This document shows, one piece after another, positions 34,436-41,893 of a DNA stretch of 64,000 nucleotides (the stretch's first letter is position 1; every line of letters begins with the position of its first letter). The stretch lies in assembly GCA_036399835.1 (NCBI GenBank), contig DASWMI010000068.1, forward strand, positions 17,848 through 81,847. Reading direction: 5' to 3'. The notes below the pieces were generated by a model. That model had not been told where the DNA came from, searched no databases, and worked only from the letters and a program-made list of their open reading frames with translations. The translations under genes were made by a program, and so were the position numbers. The DNA comes from DASYML01 sp036399835 (lineage in GTDB: Bacteria > Acidobacteriota > Blastocatellia > Pyrinomonadales > Pyrinomonadaceae).

Positions 34436-35032
34436 TTAAGCTTCTCCGTCCTCGCCCTCAAGTCTAGCGCGCTCGGCCAGCAGCTCTCTCAACATCTCGG
34501 CGGCAGCTTCTCCGGCTGCGCCTTCGAGCAGCAGGCCCCGCTCCCTGACATCCTCCCAGAACTCATCCAGCCCGCGCACGCCCGCTCTCTCAAAGGCCAG
34601 CACCTGGACCAGCAGATCAATAATGTCCGCGGCCTTGACGATGCGCGCCTCAAGGCTCTCGCGCCGCTCGTAATCTTCATGCAGCCTGCTGTAAAGCTCG
34701 GCCAGCCCCGCCGGACAATTACGAACTATGTCTGCAAAGGCCGCACGCTCGGCACGCTTGCGCGCCTCCGCGCCGAAATACTCGGCAGCCGTCCGCGGCA
34801 TGTCTCCCAGCCGTGCCTCCGCCAGATCATGCAGCAAGGCCATACGCAGCACGCGCTCGACATCAACCTCCAACCCCCGCGCCCGCGCAGCATCCGCCAA
34901 CATCATCGCCGCCACGCTGACGCCAAACGAGTGCGCGGCCACACTCTCGGCAGCCGGACCGACGCCGCGCAGCATCCACCCCGTTCGCTCTAATCTCTTC
35001 AAACGTTGAAACTCTAAAAGTGTCTGGATCAT
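34436..35032 (-). CDS. HD-domain hydrolase, YfbR/HDDC2-like 5'-nucleotidase
   Basis: A 198-aa metal-dependent phosphohydrolase. Metal ligands are His in ESVAAHSFGVSV near 34, HD in MALLHDLAEARLGD near 68 and Asp in IVKAADIIDLLVQV near 135. MPRTAAEYFG and the long helical C terminus match the YfbR/HDDC2 family, which removes phosphate from deoxynucleoside monophosphates. It lies 37 bp upstream of the PGPGW gene on the same strand. Confidence 0.85.
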   Translation of the reverse strand: MIQTLLEFQRLKRLERTGWMLRGVGPAAESVAAHSFGVSVAAMMLADAARARGLEVDVERVLRMALLHDLAEARLGDMPRTAAEYFGAEARKRAERAAFADIVRNCPAGLAELYSRLHEDYERRESLEARIVKAADIIDLLVQVLAFERAGVRGLDEFWEDVRERGLLLEGAAGEAAAEMLRELLAERARLEGEDGEA

Positions 35033-35035
35033 TTT

Positions 35036-35137
35036 CAGTCTTTGATTTTCGACGCGTGACTCAACATCCGCCAGGCTCTTTGCCTTTCAATCCAACTCCG
35101 ACTTTGAATCAAGATTTGCCTTTCAATTAAAAATCAA
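35036..35137. repeat. Inverted repeat of TTTGATTTTC/AAAATCAAAA words
   Basis: TTTCAGTCTTTGATTTTCGAC on the left roughly complements TTAAAAATCAAAAAGTCAGAC at 35127-35147, with CTTTGCCTTTCAATC and GATTTGCCTTTCAATT as near-copies between. It fills the gap between the HD gene and the oxidase gene. Confidence 0.55.
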
Positions 35138-35141
35138 AAAG

Positions 35142-36569
35142 TCAGACAAACATTTTACCCGGATTAAGAATGCCGAGCGGGTCAAGCGCGCGCTTGATGC
35201 GTTTCATGGCTTCGATGGTCGGCCCCGTGACGGCCATCTCAAGATAGGGAGCTTTGACATAGCCTATGCCGTGCTCGCCGCTGATTGTGCCGCCCAGTTC
35301 GACCGCGACGGCAAAGGTCTCGCGCACACAGACGCGCGCGCGCCGCACGGCTTCCTCATCTTCCCGCTCGCACATAAAGTTGACGTGAATATTACCGTCT
35401 CCGGCGTGGCCGAAGTTGACGACGAAGGTTTTGTGACGGCGGCCTATCTCCGTCACGCGCTGGACCAATTCTGGAATACGCGAGCGCGGCACGACCACAT
35501 CCTCATTAAACTTCAACGTGCCATACTTCTTAATCGCGGGCGACAGCGCGCGCCGCACATCCCACAGACGGTCCTCCTCCTCGCGCGTCTCTGCGCGCAA
35601 GAGATGATAGCCGCCGCCTTCTCTCAGCACCTGCTCGACGACTTGCGCTGCGCGCTCGACCTCTTCACGCGAGCCGTCCACGGAAACCAGCAGGAGCGCA
35701 TCAGCATCCCTGGATAGACCGAATGCAAACTCGCTTTCGACCGCGTTGATAGCATTCCTGTCAAGCACCTCTATCGCGACCGCGGAGATGCGCGCACGCG
35801 TCAGGCCCTGTACGGCGGCGCAGGCTTCAATCATCGAATGAAAGGTCGCGCGCACGGTGCGCGTCGCTTCGGGCAGCGGGAGCAGTCGCAAGGTCGCCTC
35901 AGTGATGATGCCGAGCATGCCTTCAGAGCCACAGATTAATCCCGTCAGGTCAAAGCCGACGACATTCTTGCTGGTCCTGCCGCCCGTCCTGATAATCTCG
36001 CCGGTCGGCGTCACGACCTCCAGCCCGAGCACGTAATGCTTCGTCACACCGTACTTCGCAGAGCGCATCCCGCCCGCATTCTCCGCTATGTTCCCGCCGA
36101 TAAAAGAGTCTTTATAAGAGGCCGGGTCCGGCGGATAAAAGAGACCCTCTTGCTCGACCCTTTGCTGAAGCGCATAAGTCTTCACGCCCGGCTCCGTGAC
36201 GACGTACAAATCATCCGGCCTGATCTCTTTAATCTCGTTCATGCGGTCCGTGCCGATAACTATCCCGCCTTCGACCGGGACTGCGCCGCCCGTGTAGCCG
36301 ACTCCCCCGCCGCGCGCCGTGACCGGAAAGCGCGCCTCGTTTGCCAGTCGCACGATAGCCGCGATCTCCTCAGCCGTGCGCGGCAGCACGACGGCCTCCG
36401 GCGGAAACTTTTCCTTCACGGCATCCTGCGCATAAGGCTCAACCCTTTCGGCATCAACCAGCACAAACTCCGCCCCGACAATCTCACGCAGCCGCACACG
36501 CACACCCTCATCCGACGCAGCCGTGTGCGCACGCTTTCTGCCAGCAGAGATTTCCAGGGAACGACTCAT
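35142..36569 (-). CDS. glcD: FAD-linked oxidase, GlcD / D-lactate dehydrogenase type
   Basis: A 475-aa flavoprotein. The PCMH FAD-binding domain has VTARGGGVGYTGGAVPVEGG near 82-101 and PDPASYKDSFIGGNIAENAGGMRSAKYG near 145. The C-terminal FAD-oxidase domain has VVNFGHAGDGNIHVNF and GGTISGEHGIGYVKAPYL, which hold the substrate-binding His residues. It oxidises a 2-hydroxy acid such as glycolate or D-lactate. glcE and glcF are absent from this window, so a stand-alone dehydrogenase is possible. The LarA gene 2.5 kb away suggests D-lactate as one candidate, which is inference. Confidence 0.88.
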   Translation of the reverse strand: MSRSLEISAGRKRAHTAASDEGVRVRLREIVGAEFVLVDAERVEPYAQDAVKEKFPPEAVVLPRTAEEIAAIVRLANEARFPVTARGGGVGYTGGAVPVEGGIVIGTDRMNEIKEIRPDDLYVVTEPGVKTYALQQRVEQEGLFYPPDPASYKDSFIGGNIAENAGGMRSAKYGVTKHYVLGLEVVTPTGEIIRTGGRTSKNVVGFDLTGLICGSEGMLGIITEATLRLLPLPEATRTVRATFHSMIEACAAVQGLTRARISAVAIEVLDRNAINAVESEFAFGLSRDADALLLVSVDGSREEVERAAQVVEQVLREGGGYHLLRAETREEEDRLWDVRRALSPAIKKYGTLKFNEDVVVPRSRIPELVQRVTEIGRRHKTFVVNFGHAGDGNIHVNFMCEREDEEAVRRARVCVRETFAVAVELGGTISGEHGIGYVKAPYLEMAVTGPTIEAMKRIKRALDPLGILNPGKMFV

Positions 36570-36639
36570 CTATAATTGTTCCTACTTTAACGCGCACGCG
36601 CTCGACTCATCAACATGCCAGCCCCATCCGCGAGACAAA

Positions 36640-36686
36640 AGCAAAGGCGGCCTGCGCGAGCCACACTCGCACAGGCCGCCTTTGCT
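36640..36686 (-). terminator. Terminator of the secreted 266-aa protein gene
   Basis: AGCAAAGGCGGCCTG pairs perfectly with CAGGCCGCCTTTGCT (15 bp), with CGCGAG/CTCGCA extending it. On the minus strand it is followed by TTTTGTCTCG. Confidence 0.85.
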
Positions 36687-36709
36687 GATTTCTGGTCCAG
36701 CCTCTTTGC

Positions 36710-37510
36710 TTATTGATTGCCGACGCTGGCCGACTGGCTGAGCGCGAGGTGGAAGGTCGTGTTCTTCTCAAGGCGCAGGTTGCCGCCGCTGAGCGAGAGC
36801 GTCGAGCCGCCTTCGGCTGAAGCGCTGCTCGATTGCGAGATTTGTATCCCACTGACTGTACGGCCCACAGCATTGGTCGTGTTGCCGACGGTCGAGCCGA
36901 CCGCTTCGGTTGTCCCGCCCACGACAGAGCCTGTAGTCTGCGTCGTCGTCTCAACCACGCCGCCGACAGTATTGCCGACGCCGCCCAGAAGTCCGCCGCC
37001 AGAGCCGCGCTGAGCGCCGCCGCGCGTAGAGGTGCTTGAGCGCGCGATGGCGTCTGCTGCGAAGAGGTCGTCATCACCGGCCCTGGCGCGGGTCGCGGCC
37101 TGCGTGATGGAAGTGATGCTCGCCGTGATGGGCAGCTCAAGCGAACCCTTCTCAAGCCTGTCGAAGACCAGTCCGATGCTTGATTGCGCGCTCCCCCTCG
37201 CGCTCTGCCTGACCTCTGTGACGTGGCCGATCAAGCGTGCGCCCTTGCCTACAATCGTGCGCCCGTTCTCTTTGATGGCTTCGGTGGTCCGCAGCACAAC
37301 CCTGTCGCCGACCCTGGCCTTGCGCGCATCAAGCGTGTTCTCAAGCTGCGCGGCGAGACGCGTGCCCGATTGAATATTGAGGGTGCTATCCCTTTTGCTG
37401 ACGGATGAAGCACTGCTCGCCCCGGCATTTGTTCTGGACCTTTGTTCCTGCGCGCTCGCGGCAGCGGCGCAGGCGATGAGAAGCGTTAAGGCGATGACGA
37501 ATTTTTTCAT
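36710..37510 (-). CDS. Secreted Gly/Ser/Thr-rich protein, function unknown
   Basis: A 266-aa protein with signal peptide 1-20 (KKFVIALTLLIACAAAASAQ). Residues 45-130 form a beta domain: SGTRLAAQLENTLDARKARVGDRV, RTTEAIKENGRTIVGKGARLIGHVTEV and IGLVFDRLEKGSLELPI. I have seen this pattern in secreted proteins of Acidobacteria, but it has no known role. A Gly/Val/Thr low-complexity stretch (GNTVGGVVETTTQTTGSVVGG) and the C terminus LHLALSQ follow. Likely periplasmic or outer surface. Confidence 0.7.
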   Translation of the reverse strand: MKKFVIALTLLIACAAAASAQEQRSRTNAGASSASSVSKRDSTLNIQSGTRLAAQLENTLDARKARVGDRVVLRTTEAIKENGRTIVGKGARLIGHVTEVRQSARGSAQSSIGLVFDRLEKGSLELPITASITSITQAATRARAGDDDLFAADAIARSSTSTRGGAQRGSGGGLLGGVGNTVGGVVETTTQTTGSVVGGTTEAVGSTVGNTTNAVGRTVSGIQISQSSSASAEGGSTLSLSGGNLRLEKNTTFHLALSQSASVGNQ

Positions 37511-37928
37511 GGCTCTCCCTCTTAAATCTACAGGCCCTGACTGGACCAGAAGAAAATTGTTTGCCGTAGCGCGTCGGGGAAAAAGAGCTTTGGGTCTACG
37601 GCTTAAATTATCAATGACAAATCCGCTGGAAGTTTTAGAGAACGGGATTTCTCCCGCTCCGACAAGAAGCCGCGCAAAGACTGTTCGGACGCGAGCATGG
37701 TGCTGCGCGGGCCGGGTCTTCTCTCTTGATGAGTTGAATTGAGAGAGGCGTTGCCGCCCGCCTCACGCGTCTTCGATTGCAAATTGATTACAATTTAAAT
37801 CTGCGCAGGGCGAGAGAAAGATTGCGCGTGTGAAGAGAGCAGGTATCGCGGGGAAGGGAAAAGCGCCGGATGGTCTGGAGAACGCCAGCGGCCCTTGAGG
37901 CACGGGCCGCCGACGTTAAAGTTGTTGT
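37511..37928. other. Intergenic region between the secreted protein and the metallothionein-like gene
   Basis: This 418-bp stretch carries one TGGACCA at 37534 and an AT-rich block near 37770-37800 but no credible gene on either strand. The minus-strand side next to 37928 is the 3' end of the metallothionein-like gene; the other end is the promoter region of the secreted protein gene. Confidence 0.4.
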
Positions 37929-38069
37929 CTAGCATCCCGCGTGCTCGCAGCCGCAGCGAATCTCCGTCGTGTCGCCAGCATCGTGGCAATAAGTGCTGCA
38001 ATAGTCTTCATCATCTGTCGTCGGACAGTTGCAGCCGGGATGTTTACATCTCTTGTTATCGTCAGCCAT
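37929..38069 (-). CDS. Metallothionein-like Cys-rich protein (46 aa)
   Basis: A 46-aa frame, starting at the ATG at 38069, six bases after AAGGA. It has 8 Cys and 3 His: CKHPGCNC near 8-15, YCSTYC at 23-28 and CGCEHAGC at 39-46. The order of CxxxxCxC, CxxxC and CxCxxxxC groups resembles prokaryotic metallothioneins such as SmtA, which sequester zinc or cadmium, but it is shorter than SmtA (56 aa). A protein this small would be missed by length-filtered gene calling. Metal type cannot be told. A CDF exporter is encoded about 2.6 kb away. Confidence 0.75.
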   Translation of the reverse strand: MADDNKRCKHPGCNCPTTDDEDYCSTYCHDAGDTTEIRCGCEHAGC

Positions 38070-38211
38070 GAGCGAATCCTTCTTTCTCGAACCGGCGTTG
38101 ATAAACGGGGGCAGGCCCTTATGCTATGCGTCGCATCCGTGCAAGGTCAAGCGAGAGCCGTCATTGAAGAGAGACATGCGCGGCTCGAATCATCCGTCAA
38201 GCTCTCAATCG

Positions 38212-38880
38212 TCAGGGCGCGTCGGCGTTGACTGTGATTCTTGTGCGCCTCTTATTGACAGGAATTTCAAGCGTGCTGCCGACGGGGACGCGATAAGTTT
38301 TGCCTTCGACCGTGAGATTGACGAAGAGCGGAGCGGTGATGGTCTCGGTCGGAGCGACGGGCTGCTCGGTCGAGGCTGTGGGCGGCTGCGAGACAGGCTC
38401 AGGCGGCCTGGCCGTATCGCTGGCGCGCGTCAACAGGTTAATCGCCACGATGCGCCAGCTTGAAGGCGCGCACGTCAGGCGCAAACCCGGCGTATCCGTC
38501 TCCGCCGCCTCTGTTGGCGCGAGCGCGTCCAGCTTGAACATGCCTTCGCCGCAACGCACGCCGGCCGCATCATAAAAGGTGGCCCAGCCTGAGACGTAAG
38601 TGTAAAAATCTGCGCTGCGATTTTCGAGTACGAGTTGAACATTGATGACTGGAGCATCCAGGCTGCCGTTGAGCGCGGTCGTGCGTAGCCGCCCGCCGAG
38701 CGCCGCGCGTCCCTGCGCGTCGAAGGCCGTCGCGGATTCGGTCAGCGGCACGCGCTGTTCTCTGGCGGTTTGAGTGGCGGAAGTCTGCGCGGCTGTCTCC
38801 TGCACAGGCTGCTGCGCGCTCGTCCTCAAAGCTCCGCATGAAATCAGCATCAGGCAGATGGCGATTCTTCTTACTCTCAA
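38212..38880 (-). CDS. Secreted protein of unknown function, TTG start
   Basis: A 222-aa protein starting at TTG 38880, five bases after a perfect AGGAGG at 38886-38891; the longer upstream frame has no signal peptide. Signal peptide 1-22 (RIAICLMLISCGALRTSA). A beta-rich domain (NVQLVLENRSADFYTYVSGWATFYDAAGVRCGEG, RLTCAPSSWRIVAINLL) and a Pro/Thr-rich linker precede a final strand block VEGKTYRVPVGSTLEIPV. Two Cys could form a disulphide. No family recognised. Confidence 0.65.
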   Translation of the reverse strand: MRVRRIAICLMLISCGALRTSAQQPVQETAAQTSATQTAREQRVPLTESATAFDAQGRAALGGRLRTTALNGSLDAPVINVQLVLENRSADFYTYVSGWATFYDAAGVRCGEGMFKLDALAPTEAAETDTPGLRLTCAPSSWRIVAINLLTRASDTARPPEPVSQPPTASTEQPVAPTETITAPLFVNLTVEGKTYRVPVGSTLEIPVNKRRTRITVNADAP

Positions 38881-39004
38881 GCTGTCCTCCTGTGATGACC
38901 GCGCGCAGGGCTTTTTTCGCGCAGCCTCAAACTGTCCGGCAATAATCGTGCATTGTAGTGTCTCAAGCGAGCGCGAGCAATGGCTGTCATTCAAAGTTTC
39001 GCTT

Positions 39005-40267
39005 TTAGACAATCAACGGCAGCACCGCAGCGCCTCGCGGCATGATGTAGCCCTCTGCCGCGCCGCCCGTCTGGACCAGAGCCTCTTCAATCGTGCGCGC
39101 GGGCGTCATGCGCATCTTTTGCACATCTTCGGGCGCGAGCGAGGAGATTAAAAAGATGCGAAACCTTTCAGCCTTCAAGAGCAGCGACCAGGCCGTCTGA
39201 CCGGTAACCTCGTAACGCTCGCGTAAGTTATTTTCCAGGGCGCGCGAGTTGACCGCGTCAAACCACTTGAGAAAGTCCGCGCGGCCCAGCCCCTCTGCAC
39301 ACTCCGCGACTAAAATTATCGTCCCGCCCTCCGAGACGGCCTGCGCGGCCATCTCCAGCGCCTTGTGCGCCTGTATCAGGTTGATGTCCCACGGAGCGCC
39401 GCCGCCACCGACAATCACCACCTCGCGCTTTGCTTCGAGCCGGACGGAATGCTCTTGTTGGTATTCAAGGCAGGCGAGGGCGTGCGCCTCGCGCCAGTCT
39501 CCCGCGTAGAGGCGCGCGGCGCGTCCATGCTCGTCAACCAACGCGTTAACCAGAAATGAGGGCGCGACAAGAGCGGCAATACGCTCACACTCTTCGTGGA
39601 CCGGATTGCCTTCGAGCAGCCCTGCGCCGACGCCAGCGCGACGCCCGCCACGCTCGAAATCGAGCGCCAGCATGTGCGTCGCTTCAATCGTCCGGGCCGA
39701 AGCCAGACCGGGGCAGATGGATTTGCGCCCGCCCGTGAATCCGGCGAAGTAATGAAAGCCGACGGCTCCCGTGAGGATGACGTGCGTGTGTTCTTTGAGC
39801 GCGCGGTTGAGTTCGACGGGCGTTCCGCGCTCTGTCTGGCCGAGTCGTATGAGCTGCTTTTCGTCAGATGCGTTGTGGTCCAGCGTCTTGATTCTCCGGA
39901 CGATGAAGGGCGTCAGCAGTTCGCGTTTTTCTTCCGGCGTGACGGCGCGATGGATGCCCGTCGCAAAGATGATTTGGATGTCAGAGGGCGCCACGCCGAG
40001 CGCGATGAGGCGACGGACGAGAAGATGAACGAGCTGCGCGCTGGCGGTCGCGCGCGTCGCGTCCGAGACGATGAGGAGGACAGATTCGCCCGCGGAGATA
40101 ATCTCTTCGAGCGGGGGCGAGCCGATGGGAGCGTCTATCGCCGCGCCGATCTCAGCATCCGACAAGGGATGCCTCGCATGCTCTTCCGGCGCGAGCACGC
40201 GAAACCGCGTCTCATCGTAATCTAGATCGAGCGAGCGGCCTCCGTATCTTAAAGCGAGTTGCGTCAT
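39005..40267 (-). CDS. larA: Nickel-dependent lactate racemase family protein (LarA)
   Basis: A 420-aa protein of the LarA family. The diagnostic blocks are DATRATAS near 72, ATGIHRAVTPEE near 105, DHNASDEK, and HYFAGFTGGRKSICPGLAS near 175, where the Lys carries the nickel-pincer cofactor. It should racemise lactate or a related 2-hydroxy acid. larB, larC and larE, which make the cofactor, are not in this window and must be elsewhere if it is active. Confidence 0.85.
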   Translation of the reverse strand: MTQLALRYGGRSLDLDYDETRFRVLAPEEHARHPLSDAEIGAAIDAPIGSPPLEEIISAGESVLLIVSDATRATASAQLVHLLVRRLIALGVAPSDIQIIFATGIHRAVTPEEKRELLTPFIVRRIKTLDHNASDEKQLIRLGQTERGTPVELNRALKEHTHVILTGAVGFHYFAGFTGGRKSICPGLASARTIEATHMLALDFERGGRRAGVGAGLLEGNPVHEECERIAALVAPSFLVNALVDEHGRAARLYAGDWREAHALACLEYQQEHSVRLEAKREVVIVGGGGAPWDINLIQAHKALEMAAQAVSEGGTIILVAECAEGLGRADFLKWFDAVNSRALENNLRERYEVTGQTAWSLLLKAERFRIFLISSLAPEDVQKMRMTPARTIEEALVQTGGAAEGYIMPRGAAVLPLIV

Positions 40268-40389
40268 GCCACCTGTTTAGAGATTTTGGAAAGGACTCGA
40301 AGCGCGAGCGATTCTTTCATGCGCGAAAGATGATTGAGATTGAAGAGAGCCTTGGGTGAAAAGATTGGTCCATGCTTTCGATACATTGG

Positions 40390-40632
40390 CTACACGCCGA
40401 AGCGTATCAGCGAGCGCTCGATGACATTGAGCGAGGCGAAATCCGTTTCGCCGCCGGAGCGCGCATCGGCCAGCCAGCGGCGCAGCTTGCGTGCTTCGTC
40501 CAGCGTAGAGATGCGGCACGCGCCCGTCAGGGCCAGCGTCACCAGGCAATCCGGCGCGCCGTGCGTCACCAGCGCCGCCTGGAGCGCCGCCTGTTCGCGT
40601 AAGTCGAGCGTGATCAGAAGATTGATTTCCAT
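40390..40632 (-). CDS. Hypothetical 80-aa protein
   Basis: The frame starts at the ATG at 40632 (MEINLLITLDLREQAALQAALV). About 26 upstream codons that appear in frame are the heptamer repeat and not part of the protein. It is a soluble alpha/beta protein with two Cys, and RKLRRWLADA as a basic helix. No family recognised. It lies between LarA and the CDF gene on the same strand. Confidence 0.5.
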   Translation of the reverse strand: MEINLLITLDLREQAALQAALVTHGAPDCLVTLALTGACRISTLDEARKLRRWLADARSGGETDFASLNVIERSLIRFGV

Positions 40633-40704
40633 AAGAACAGTTTTCAGTTTTGAGTTTTCAGAAAAAGCAAACTGTCTTTGCTCAAAACTGAAAACCGAAA
40701 ACCG
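40633..40704. repeat. Heptamer-based inverted repeat (AAAACTG/AAAACCG family), second copy
   Basis: CAGTTTTCAGTTTTGAGTTTTC on the left faces CTCAAAACTGAAAACCGAAAACC on the right; GCAAACTGTCTTTGC is the loop. The same 7-mers are used at 19488-19570, 21 kb away and next to unrelated genes. Confidence 0.85.
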
Positions 40705-40706
40705 TT

Positions 40707-41678
40707 TCACTCCCTGTCCGAGCGGAAGCAGGCCGTGGCCGCGTGGCAGAAGTGAAATGTCTCGTCCTCGAAGTCCGGCGTCTCCATCTGAATGGTTAAA
40801 TGGTCCACCCCGAAAAGATCGTAGAGCTTGGTTCGCAGCTCCTTCAAGAGTGCGGGCTGCGAGATGGTTTCGGCATGGATGACATGCGCGCTGAGGGCTT
40901 CGCGCCCGCTGGTGATGGTCCAGACGTGCAGGTCGTGAACATCCCGCACGCCTTCAGTATGCAGGATGGCCTCTTCGACCGCCGTCAGGTTGATGTGCGC
41001 GGGCGTGCCTTCCAAAAGCACGTTGGTTGATTCGCGTATCAGATGCCATGAACTCCAGATAATCAGCAGCCCGATAATCACGCTGAACAAAGGGTCTGCC
41101 GCGTACCATCCTTTAAACGTCATGAGCAGCCCCGCGATAATCGCGCCGACAGAGCCGAGCGCGTCTCCGATGATGTGCAGCAAGGCCCCGCGCATATTCA
41201 AGTCGTGCTCATGGTCGCCGTGTAGCATCCAGGCGCAGACCAGGTTGATCAGCAAGCCTCCCGTGGCGACAATCATCATCACGGTGGATTTGACGAAGGG
41301 CGGGCTGGACCAGCGCACGTAAGCTTCGTAAAAGATAATCAGCGAGAGCAGGACGAGCACGACGCCGTTGGTCAGCGCGGCGAGTATTTCCAGACGATAA
41401 TAACCAAAAGTCTTGTGCGGGGTGGCGGGCCTCGAAGCGAACCAGACGGCGAGCAGCGCGAGCGCCAGCGCGGCCACGTCCGTCAGCATGTGGCCCGCGT
41501 CTGCCAGGAGCGCCAGAGAGCCTGTCCACCAGCCGCCCACTGCTTCGGCAATCATGTAGAGAGCCGTCAGCGCGAGCACCCTGCTCAGTCGGCGACGGCT
41601 GCGCGCGCCGCGCAGATGCCGCGCGTGTGCGTGCACGCTCTCGTCTGGGAATCCGTTTGTTGTCTGCGCCTCGGCCAT
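40707..41678 (-). CDS. Cation diffusion facilitator (CzcD-like zinc/metal exporter)
   Basis: A 323-aa proton-coupled metal exporter with six helices. The metal-site residues HD/HxxxD are in LLADAGHMLTDVAAL near 60 and LHIIGDALGSVGA near 167. A short His-rich loop GDHEHD lies between helices 4 and 5. The cytoplasmic metal-binding domain (RDVHDLHVWTITSGREALSAHVI) is complete. His/Asp motif positions fit the zinc-transporting CzcD group. A metallothionein-like gene is encoded nearby. Confidence 0.93.
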   Translation of the reverse strand: MAEAQTTNGFPDESVHAHARHLRGARSRRRLSRVLALTALYMIAEAVGGWWTGSLALLADAGHMLTDVAALALALLAVWFASRPATPHKTFGYYRLEILAALTNGVVLVLLSLIIFYEAYVRWSSPPFVKSTVMMIVATGGLLINLVCAWMLHGDHEHDLNMRGALLHIIGDALGSVGAIIAGLLMTFKGWYAADPLFSVIIGLLIIWSSWHLIRESTNVLLEGTPAHINLTAVEEAILHTEGVRDVHDLHVWTITSGREALSAHVIHAETISQPALLKELRTKLYDLFGVDHLTIQMETPDFEDETFHFCHAATACFRSDRE

Positions 41679-41821
41679 GACCAGAAGAATAAATCAGAGA
41701 CGATGAATAATGAAGAAGCACAGGCCATGCTTTATTCAAGCTGTTAATGAAGTTCGCTCCAGAGACATTTGCCTTCGGGCGGCAGAGGTAAGAGTAGCAG
41801 ATTACGGAAGGGCTTGTAAGA

Positions 41822-41857
41822 GGAACAGGCGCTCGCCGATTAGGGAGCGCCTGTTCC
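41822..41857 (-). terminator. Terminator of the 1848-aa surface protein gene
   Basis: GGAACAGGCGCTC and GAGCGCCTGTTCC form a perfect 13-bp stem. It is placed 36 bp past the stop of the giant gene; T-rich sequence follows on the minus strand. Confidence 0.75.
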
Positions 41858-41893
41858 CGTCTCAGGTTAATTGTCAGCCTCCGGCAGCGAGCC

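Noticed and set aside
40633..40710. N-terminal extension of the 80-aa gene
   Set aside because: Encoded by the AAAACTG/AAAACCG array; no ribosome site at the upstream ATG.
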